Assembly (NCBI RefSeq): GCF_006346325.1
Contig: NZ_VDYR01000001.1
Coordinates: 62,001-126,000 of the forward strand
DNA: 64,000 nucleotides
Direction of reading: 5' to 3'
Source of the DNA: Sphingomonas japonica
GTDB taxonomy: Bacteria > Pseudomonadota > Alphaproteobacteria > Sphingomonadales > Sphingomonadaceae
Positions within the stretch are counted from its first letter, which is position 1, and each line of letters begins with the position of its first letter. The notes below the pieces were generated by a model. The model was given only the letters and a program-made list of their open reading frames with translations. It was not told where the DNA came from and made no database searches. Position numbers and translations under genes: made by a program. This document shows, one piece after another, positions 1 through 5,471 of this stretch.

Positions 1-143
1 GAGACGTGCCAGTGAAAATTCTTGGTCTTGAGATACAGGGCGAAGCTGTCGGCAAGAATGCCGTTGAGCGCCTCTGCAACGGTCTTGGCGGCGTTGCTCT
101 GGAGGTCGGTGGGGGTGTCGAGGGCGGGGTTGGTCTTGGCCAT
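1..143 (-). CDS. dps: Dps family DNA-binding ferritin-like protein (3' part outside window)
   Basis: Only the first 47 codons are present and the gene runs off the left edge. The translation begins MAKTNPALDTPTDLQ and reaches LYLKTKNFHWHV, which is the start of the first ferritin helix in Dps; the NFHWHV segment holds His residues of the inter-subunit ferroxidase site in this family. Dps proteins form dodecamers that bind DNA and oxidise iron with hydrogen peroxide, protecting DNA in stationary phase or oxidative stress. The ATG is preceded by AGGAG seven bases upstream. An EcfG-type promoter sits just upstream, which fits general-stress control. The family assignment is firm for such a short piece, but the C-terminus cannot be checked. 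Confidence 0.85.
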   Translation of the reverse strand, partial: MAKTNPALDTPTDLQSNAAKTVAEALNGILADSFALYLKTKNFHWHV

Positions 144-179
144 TGAAGGGCTCCTGTCGGGTAATCGGTTCGCAACAGA

Positions 180-204
180 AACGATAGCGCCGGTGCGGGG
201 TTCC
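180..204 (-). promoter_or_regulatory. Putative EcfG (general stress sigma) promoter of dps
   Basis: Read on the minus strand, GGAAC (204-200) is followed by a 16-base spacer and CGTT (183-180). This matches the GGAAC-N16/17-CGTT pattern known for alphaproteobacterial EcfG promoters. The predicted start of transcription would lie about 30 bases before the dps ATG at 143. The position and the identity of the target gene both support the call; it is a sequence match only. Confidence 0.65.
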
Positions 205-244
205 AGCGCGCTCGCAAGCATTTCCAATTGCTGCGATCGGCCGG

Positions 245-805
245 CTAGATAATGCGAAAGGCGCTCAGCAGGGTGATCGCACCAGCCAACAGGAACAGCA
301 CGGCGATCGTCCAGCGCAGCGGTCGCAGCGGCAACCGCAGCCAGGCCTGTTCGCCGATCGATACCGGGGCCAGCAATGCAACCATGCAACCAGCGGTCGC
401 TCCGATCGCGGCATGGACGCTGCCGGGCTGCTGCGCGGTCAGTCCGAGCACCAGGAATTGCGCGGCGTCGCCAAAGGCGAGGATGATGATTCCCAGGAAG
501 GTTGTGGCGACGCTGCCGATCCGCCAGCCGCTCAGCCGGTCGGGCTCGCGCACCGGCAATAGCGCCCCCCCGCCCGCGAATAGCAGCGCGAGCGCAAGCA
601 TCAGCGTGCGCGCTTCGGGATTGAGCGTCGGCGCGATCAGCGTCCCGGCAAAGGCGGCGACGCTGTTGCCGACGGCGATCGCGGCGGCAGCGGCAATCAG
701 CACGATCGCCGGACGCCGGTAGCGATCGGCGAGGATCGCCATCAGCCAAGGGCTGCGGTCGGTCGATTGCGCGAGGAGCCCGGCGATGAAGGCTGGAACC
801 AGCAT
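245..805 (-). CDS. TMEM165/GDT1-like integral membrane protein with degenerate motifs
   Basis: A 186-residue hydrophobic protein with about six membrane segments arranged as two similar halves, as in the GDT1/UPF0016 cation transporter family. The half-motif followed by DRYRRP and a hydrophobic helix resembles GDT1 proteins. However, the signature E-x-G-D-K/R-T/S is altered in both halves: the first reads QSTDRSP and the second AFGDAAQ, so acidic and polar residues expected to bind the cation are missing. The ATG at 805 is preferred over an in-frame GTG at 811. It lies 15 bases after the stop of the 107-residue gene on the same strand, so the two may be co-transcribed. Transport activity is doubtful, and the family call is moderately secure. 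Confidence 0.65.
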   Translation of the reverse strand: MLVPAFIAGLLAQSTDRSPWLMAILADRYRRPAIVLIAAAAAIAVGNSVAAFAGTLIAPTLNPEARTLMLALALLFAGGGALLPVREPDRLSGWRIGSVATTFLGIIILAFGDAAQFLVLGLTAQQPGSVHAAIGATAGCMVALLAPVSIGEQAWLRLPLRPLRWTIAVLFLLAGAITLLSAFRII

Positions 806-820
806 ATCCACTAGCGGCGA

Positions 821-1144
821 TTATCCACCCAGCCGGACCTGACAAGCGGCCGCGAACAGCGCGTCGCTCTGAGCATCGCACGCACCGCTGCCCACGGCAT
901 CGGCGAGGATCGCCAGCCAGCCGTGCACGATCGCGCCATGTTCGCCCCGCGAAAGCGCCGAATCGAGTGCGTGGATGACGGTGACTGCCGGGGAGAGTCC
1001 ATGGGCTTGCGCGAGCGCACGCACAGCTTCGAGCTCGGCGGCAATGCGATGCGCAGGGCCGGCATCGGCGAGCGCATCGATCGCGAACACACGCTGCGCC
1101 AGTTCGGCGCGAATCATGTCCTGGCCTTGTCCGATATAGCCCAT
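821..1144 (-). CDS. Conserved hypothetical protein, 107 aa
   Basis: I do not recognise a named family. The protein is predicted to be mostly alpha-helical, soluble and alanine-rich, with no signal peptide or membrane segment. It begins MGYIGQGQDMIRAEL. An in-frame ORF extends upstream to 1285, but the start at 1144 is preferred because GGGGA lies about six bases upstream and the upstream extension is low-complexity Arg-rich sequence typical of read-through. It is divergent from rpmG and sits directly upstream of the GDT1-like gene, so it may share an mRNA with that gene. Confidence 0.6.
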   Translation of the reverse strand: MGYIGQGQDMIRAELAQRVFAIDALADAGPAHRIAAELEAVRALAQAHGLSPAVTVIHALDSALSRGEHGAIVHGWLAILADAVGSGACDAQSDALFAAACQVRLGG

Positions 1145-1346
1145 CGCCGTCCCCTGCTTCCGGCATCGGCCGGTAGCGCGCACCGTGCACCGTACATGGT
1201 AAATCTGGCGTAAACGCCGCGGTGCTTGCAGGCGTCGGGCGCCGTCGCTTGACTTTGATGCGGGGATGCCGCATGCGCCCGGCACAATTGGCGGCCGCCC
1301 AAGCGCGCGCCGCTTTTCGCGTTTTCAGACTATTGAGGAACGGGCG

Positions 1347-1514
1347 ATGGCCAAGCCAGCCACTATCAAGATCCGGCTCGTCAGCACGGCCGATACGGGC
1401 TTCTTCTACGTGACCAAGAAGAACCCGCGCAACCAGACCGAGAAGATGAGCTTCCGGAAGTATGACCCGGTCGTGCGCAAGCATGTCGAGTTCAAGGAAG
1501 CCAAGATCAAGTAA
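1347..1514 (+). CDS. rpmG: 50S ribosomal protein L33
   Basis: A 55-residue protein starting [20 protein letters not shown], with the KKNPRN and MSFRKYDP segments typical of bacterial L33. It belongs to the large ribosomal subunit near the E site. This version lacks the paired CxxC zinc-binding cysteines, so it is the zinc-independent C-minus type. GAGGAA about six bases before the ATG is a good ribosome binding site. The longer ORF from 1266 is rejected because its N-terminal extension is not part of L33. It stands alone, convergent with divK. Confidence 0.97.
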   Translation: MAKPATIKIRLVSTADTGFFYVTKKNPRNQTEKMSFRKYDPVVRKHVEFKEAKIK

Positions 1515-1607
1515 GCCGCGGCCACCCGCGCCAGACGCGGACCCTGGTGCCGGCCGGGGACGAGGACTACAGAAACGTCGGCGGCCTGCCGCGTGCGTTT
1601 CGCCAGG

Positions 1608-1991
1608 TCACTCTTGCGCTGCCGCCGTCGGTACCAGTCCGCGCACTTCTTCCATGAATCGCGCGAGCGCGATCGGCTTGGTAACATAGGCGTTGGCGCC
1701 GACCGAGCGGATGCGTTCCTCGTCGTCGCGCCCGGCATAGGCGGTGACCGCCATGATCGGGATATGCTTGAGGCTGGGGTCACCCTTCATCCGGCCGATC
1801 AGTTCGATGCCGGTGACGTGCGGCAGCTGGATATCCATGATGATCAGGTCGGGGACGATCTCGCGCGCGCGCGCCACGGCGTCGCGCCCGTCGCGCACCG
1901 GCTCGGCGGCATAGTCATATGCGCGCAGCAGGTCGCAGAACAATTTCAGATTGAGTTCATTGTCCTCGACAACGAGTACCCGTTTCGCCAC
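1608..1991 (-). CDS. divK: Single-domain response regulator DivK
   Basis: A stand-alone CheY-like receiver domain of 127 residues. Visible motifs are the acidic pair in VVEDNELN, the phospho-acceptor Asp in LIIMDIQLP, the T/A switch in AVTAYA and the conserved Lys in VTKPI. The DNELNLKLF and DEERIR segments are characteristic of DivK, which in alphaproteobacteria signals through DivJ/PleC to DivL-CckA and controls CtrA activity and the cell cycle. In Caulobacter divK is often followed by pleD; here it is alone. The start is a GTG: the one at 1991 gives the usual MAKRVLVVEDNE beginning and has GGAAGG upstream, while a second in-frame GTG at 1997 would add two residues. Confidence 0.9.
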   Translation of the reverse strand: MAKRVLVVEDNELNLKLFCDLLRAYDYAAEPVRDGRDAVARAREIVPDLIIMDIQLPHVTGIELIGRMKGDPSLKHIPIMAVTAYAGRDDEERIRSVGANAYVTKPIALARFMEEVRGLVPTAAAQE

Positions 1992-2029
1992 GCACACCTT
2001 CCATCCTTAATGTGTCGAAAGCTATAGCG

Positions 2030-2299
2030 ATGCCCGGCCACGATACCAGCCACGCCGAAGCGATCGCGCTGCAGGCGCTGGCGTGGACGCTGGGCGATCC
2101 GGCGCGGGCCGACCGACTGCTGGCGCTGACCGGCCTCGACGTGCCGACGCTGCGCGCGCGAGCTGGAGAACGTACGACACTCGCCGCAATTCTGGGCTTT
2201 CTTGCCCAGCACGAGCCCGATCTCGTGGCGTGCGCCGATGCGCTCGCCATCCCGCCGCATGCGCTGATCGCCGCGCATGCCACGATGGAGAACGCATGA
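2030..2299 (+). CDS. DUF3572 family protein
   Basis: An 89-residue helical protein matching the alphaproteobacterial DUF3572 family: an N-terminal EAIALQALAW-LGDPARADRLLALTGLD segment followed by a helix ending FLAQHEPDL. Its function is unknown. It overlaps the following HAD gene by four bases (ATGA), so the two are probably translationally coupled. An in-frame GTG at 2012 could add six residues. It is divergent from divK with only about 40 bases between them, and neither start has a strong ribosome binding site. Confidence 0.75.
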   Translation: MPGHDTSHAEAIALQALAWTLGDPARADRLLALTGLDVPTLRARAGERTTLAAILGFLAQHEPDLVACADALAIPPHALIAAHATMENA

Positions 2300-2919
2300 A
2301 ACCGCTGCTGATCTGCGACTGCGACGAGGTGTTGCTGCATATGGTGCGCCATTTCGGGAAATGGCTGGACGAAACACACGCGATCGATTTCGATCTCAAG
2401 GGCGGTGACTTTACCTCGGCGATGAAACCGCGCGATGGCCGGGCGATTGCGCAGGACGAGATGTGGGGGCTGCTTGATGGCTTCTTCCCCGCAGAGATGG
2501 CGCGGCAGACGCTGGTGCCGCACGCCCGCGAGGCGCTAGGCGCGCTCGCCGACGTCGCCGACATCGTCATCCTCACCAATTTGCAGGACCACTGCCGCAG
2601 CCACCGCATCGACCAGCTTGCCAGACACGGCATCGCGCATCGCGTGGAATGCAATCAGGGCGGCAAGGGGGCCCCGGTGGCGCGGCTGGTTGAGGAATTG
2701 GGTGCAGGCGTGACCGTGTTCGTCGACGATCTGCCGGTGCACCACGACTCTGTGGCGCGTCATGCACCGCAGGTGCATCGCCTGCACATGGTGTCCGAAC
2801 CCGATCTCGCGCCGCACATCGCGCCGGCGCCCGCCGCACATGCCCGGATCGATGACTGGCCGACGGCACAAGCCTGGATTTCGGAGCGGTTCGCAGCCGG
2901 GCTTCCCGCCGAGGCTTGA
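2296..2919 (+). CDS. HAD superfamily hydrolase
   Basis: A 207-residue HAD-fold protein. Motif I is CDCDEVLL, with the nucleophile Asp and D+2 present; motif II is VILTNL (Thr); a Lys and the late acidic pair VFVDDLPVHHDSV complete the set. These residues support a phosphohydrolase with a cytoplasmic small-molecule or nucleotide substrate, but specificity cannot be read from sequence. The start is the ATG overlapping the DUF3572 stop. The pairing of DUF3572 with this HAD suggests an operon that may continue into ridA, 32 bases downstream. Confidence 0.8.
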   Translation: MKPLLICDCDEVLLHMVRHFGKWLDETHAIDFDLKGGDFTSAMKPRDGRAIAQDEMWGLLDGFFPAEMARQTLVPHAREALGALADVADIVILTNLQDHCRSHRIDQLARHGIAHRVECNQGGKGAPVARLVEELGAGVTVFVDDLPVHHDSVARHAPQVHRLHMVSEPDLAPHIAPAPAAHARIDDWPTAQAWISERFAAGLPAEA

Positions 2920-2951
2920 CCGCGGGGCGGGCGACATGGTCAAGCCATGCC

Positions 2952-3419
2952 ATGACTGCACAGATCGACGCGAAGCTGGCCGAACTCGGCCTCGAACTCC
3001 CTCAGGCCGCGGCACCTGTGGCCGCCTATGTCCCGGTGGTGGAGGCAGGGGGCATGCTGCACATCTCCGGCCAGCTGCCATTTCGCGACGGCGCGATCGT
3101 CACCGGGCGGCTGGGTGCCGACTGCAGCCTCGACGAGGGTGTCGATGCTGCGCAGCGGTGCGGTCTGATGCTGGTGGCGCAGATCAAGGCGGCGCTCGGC
3201 GGCGACCTGTCGCGGGTCAGGCGCATCGTCAAGCTCGGCGTGTTCGTCAATTCCACGCCCGACTTTACCGATCAGCCCAAAGTGGCGAACGGCGCGTCGG
3301 AGCTGATAGCGGCGCTGTTCGGCGAGGCCGGGCGGCACGCCCGCAGCGCGGTCGGGGTAGCAGTGCTGCCGCTCGGCGCCGCTGTCGAAGTCGATGCTCT
3401 GGTCGAGATCGCCCCGTAA
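2952..3419 (+). CDS. RidA/YjgF family protein (enamine/imine deaminase)
   Basis: A 155-residue YjgF/YER057c/UK114 protein. The typical core is present: [12 protein letters not shown], the [24 protein letters not shown] helix-strand and the C-terminal [23 protein letters not shown], which includes the conserved Arg that contacts the substrate carboxylate in RidA. RidA proteins hydrolyse reactive 2-aminoacrylate and related imines. This is the longer subgroup (about 150 residues), often near HAD or amidase genes, so its substrate may differ from canonical RidA. The ATG at 2952 is chosen over an in-frame TTG at 2916. Confidence 0.88.
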   Translation: MTAQIDAKLAELGLELPQAAAPVAAYVPVVEAGGMLHISGQLPFRDGAIVTGRLGADCSLDEGVDAAQRCGLMLVAQIKAALGGDLSRVRRIVKLGVFVNSTPDFTDQPKVANGASELIAALFGEAGRHARSAVGVAVLPLGAAVEVDALVEIAP

Positions 3420-3442
3420 CAAAACCAACGGATTGACGGCCC

Positions 3443-3515
3443 GCTGTTGCCTTGACGCAACAGCATGTCGCCGAACGGTCGTATCGCGCAACATTAGGTG
3501 TTGTGCGGCGCAACA
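3443..3515. promoter_or_regulatory. Cluster of TGTTGC/GCAACA inverted half-sites upstream of porin gene
   Basis: In the 211-bp gap between ridA and the porin gene there is an 8-bp inverted repeat, GCTGTTGC (3443-3450) and GCAACAGC (3457-3464). A second imperfect one follows, GCGCAACA (3486-3493) with TGTTGTGCG (3499-3507), and then another GCGCAACA (3508-3515). This looks like a multi-site operator for a dimeric regulator controlling the porin. The first repeat could instead be a weak hairpin ending the ridA transcript. Confidence 0.45.
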
Positions 3516-3630
3516 TCGCATGGCATTCTGATCGGGCAATCGGGGTGACCGTGCGGGCCTTTGAGGTCCACACAGATGCGGCACTGGATCGCGCAGGAGA
3601 GAACCATCGTCTTTTTCAGAAAGGGACACG

Positions 3631-4479
3631 ATGCGTTTCTCGACCATTTCCTTCGGCGCGCTGCTGCTCGCTGCTACCACCGCTGTGCCTGCCTTCGCGC
3701 AGGACGCTACCGATCCGCCCGAACCGATAACGGTCAGCGGTAGCGTCGCGCTGGCGTCCGACTATCGCTTTCGCGGCGTATCGCAGACCAACAAGGAATT
3801 CGCCGTTCAGGGCGGCGCGACGATCGCGCATGAAAGCGGGCTCTATGCCGGCTTCTGGGGATCGAACCTTGCCGGTTGGGGCACGTTCGGCGGCGCCAAT
3901 CTCGAACTCGATCTGTACGGCGGGTACAAGGTGCCGATCGGCGACGGCGGTGCGCTCGACGTAGGGCTGACCTGGTACATGTATCCCGGCGGCGCCGACA
4001 CGACCGATTTCGCCGAGCCTTATGTCAAGCTGTCGGGCACCACCGGGCCGGTGTCGCTGACTGCTGCGTTCTTCTATGCGCCGCAGCAGGAGGCCTTGGG
4101 CAACGTGTTCTTCACCGGCGCCGACGCGGTTGCGGGCATTCCCAACGATCCCGGCGACAAGGAAGACAATATCTATCTGTCGGGCGATGCGGTCGCGGCG
4201 ATTCCGACCACGCCGGTTTCGCTGCGCGCGCATATCGGCTATTCGGACGGCAATCCCGGGCTCGGCCCCAACGGCACCAGCATCGCGCCGACCGGCAATT
4301 ACTGGGACTGGACGCTCGGCGCAGACGTCGCGATCAGCGGGTTCACGCTGGGTGTGTCCTATATCGACACCGATATCAGCGAAGCCGACGGCGCCTATCT
4401 CGCGCCCAACTTCACCAAGGACGGAACCGACCCGATAGCCGACGCGACGATCGTGGTCTCGCTGACCGCGGCGTTCTGA
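3631..4479 (+). CDS. TorF family outer-membrane porin-like protein
   Basis: A 282-residue precursor with a Sec signal peptide (MRFSTISFGALLLAATTAVPAFA, cleavage near residue 23). The mature part is Gly- and aromatic-rich with alternating strands and ends in Phe, as expected for an outer-membrane beta-barrel. The opening ITVSGSVALASDYRFRGVSQT is the hallmark of the Gcw_chp/TorF family, common in Proteobacteria and linked to small-molecule uptake. GAAAGG lies before the ATG. It has its own terminator downstream and a set of repeated half-sites upstream, so it is probably a single regulated gene. The substrate is unknown. Confidence 0.88.
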   Translation: MRFSTISFGALLLAATTAVPAFAQDATDPPEPITVSGSVALASDYRFRGVSQTNKEFAVQGGATIAHESGLYAGFWGSNLAGWGTFGGANLELDLYGGYKVPIGDGGALDVGLTWYMYPGGADTTDFAEPYVKLSGTTGPVSLTAAFFYAPQQEALGNVFFTGADAVAGIPNDPGDKEDNIYLSGDAVAAIPTTPVSLRAHIGYSDGNPGLGPNGTSIAPTGNYWDWTLGADVAISGFTLGVSYIDTDISEADGAYLAPNFTKDGTDPIADATIVVSLTAAF

Positions 4480-4485
4480 ACTAGC

Positions 4486-4518
4486 AAGGGGGCTGCACCG
4501 ACTGCGGTGCGGCCCCTT
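4486..4518 (+). terminator. Stem-loop terminator of the porin gene
   Basis: AAGGGGGCTGCACCG, the loop ACTG, and CGGTGCGGCCCCTT form a strong GC-rich stem of about 14 pairs starting seven bases after the porin stop. There is only a short T run, but the position and strength support a transcription terminator. It may also serve the convergent bamF-like gene. Confidence 0.7.
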
Positions 4519-4531
4519 GAGCACCCACGGC

Positions 4532-4942
4532 TTATTGCGGCGCGTTCGCCCGCGCATCCTGGCCATCGCCCTCGGGGGCGGCGATGATGTCCTGCGTCGT
4601 CGATCCCTTGTCGACCACATTCGTGCCGGCATCGCCGACTGCCGAGCGCACGCCGGGATCGGCTGCGTCGGCCCCGGCCGCGTCGATCGCACTGGCCTCG
4701 GTCGCGCTGCGCTGGGCAGGGCCGCCGAACAATGCCTCGAGCGCTTCGTCCTGGCCGCCGACCTGCTGCGGGCGCGCGGCACCGGGTTGCGGCGGGACCA
4801 GCGCGAAGTCGGGCGGGATCACCAGCGGCGCCTGACGCGCAACGGCGAACTCGTCGGGGCGATCGCGGTCGAGCCCGGTGGAGCCGCAGGCGGAGAGAGC
4901 AAGCAGCGCAGCGGCGCCGGAAGCGAGGACGGACTTACGCAT
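4532..4942 (-). CDS. DUF3035 lipoprotein, BamF-like
   Basis: A 136-residue lipoprotein with a type II signal peptide: hydrophobic stretch, then the lipobox LSAC with the lipidated Cys at residue 19. The conserved core is RPDEFAVARQAPLVIPPDFALVPP, the signature of DUF3035, whose Caulobacter member BamF is a lipoprotein of the outer-membrane beta-barrel assembly complex. The rest is Ala/Gly/Asp-rich and probably disordered. It overlaps the end of lspA by eight bases. A lipoprotein behind the signal peptidase that matures lipoproteins, in the order ribF-ileS-lspA-DUF3035, is a conserved alphaproteobacterial arrangement. Confidence 0.85.
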   Translation of the reverse strand: MRKSVLASGAAALLALSACGSTGLDRDRPDEFAVARQAPLVIPPDFALVPPQPGAARPQQVGGQDEALEALFGGPAQRSATEASAIDAAGADAADPGVRSAVGDAGTNVVDKGSTTQDIIAAPEGDGQDARANAPQ

Positions 4943-5471
4943 TTTCGAGATTCTCCGTGGGGGTACGCGGCGTTTCGGCCGAGGAATCGGGCTTGTCGCG
5001 AACGAGCAGCGCGCGGATCACCAGCACCAGCACGCCGATGGTGATCGCCGCGTCGGCGACGTTGAAGACCAGGAACGGGCGCCATTCGCCAAAATGCAGG
5101 TCGGCGAAATCGACGACATAGCCGAATCGCGCGCGATCGAGGATGTTACCGAGCGCGCCGCCCAGCACCATCGCCAGCGCGACGCGGTCCTGCCCGTTCT
5201 TCTCTCGCGTCATCCAGATGCCGACGCCGATCGCAATGAACGCGGTCATCGCCACCAGCGCCCAGCGCATCGCCGGGCTGTCCGCAGGCAGCAGGCCCAG
5301 CGAAACCCCGACATTGGGAACGAAGCGCAGGTCGAAGAAGGGCAGCAATTCCATCGCGTCGCCGGGGCTTGCGATGCCAAGCAGATCGGTGACCACGAAT
5401 TTGGTCAGCTGGTCGGCGATCAGGATCGCGACCGCGATGACGAAGCCGGAACGGGAATGCGAACGCATCAT
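4935..5471 (-). CDS. lspA: Lipoprotein signal peptidase (signal peptidase II)
   Basis: A 178-residue inner-membrane aspartyl peptidase that removes the signal peptide from diacylglyceryl-modified prolipoproteins. Four membrane helices can be seen. The family motifs are present: ADQLTKFVV near residue 19, FVPNVGVSLGLL around 50, GGALGNILDR around 104-113 with one catalytic Asp, and VVDFADLHF followed by FNVADAAITIG, with the second catalytic Asp at about 140. The C-terminal tail (DKPDSSAETPRTPTE) is a short polar extension. The start ATG overlaps the ileS stop (ATGA), so translation is coupled to ileS. Confidence 0.97.
   Translation of the reverse strand: MMRSHSRSGFVIAVAILIADQLTKFVVTDLLGIASPGDAMELLPFFDLRFVPNVGVSLGLLPADSPAMRWALVAMTAFIAIGVGIWMTREKNGQDRVALAMVLGGALGNILDRARFGYVVDFADLHFGEWRPFLVFNVADAAITIGVLVLVIRALLVRDKPDSSAETPRTPTENLENA

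Noticed and set aside
1526..1540. CCGCG/CGCGG hairpin after rpmG
   Set aside because: A five-pair stem without T tract in GC-rich DNA is expected by chance.
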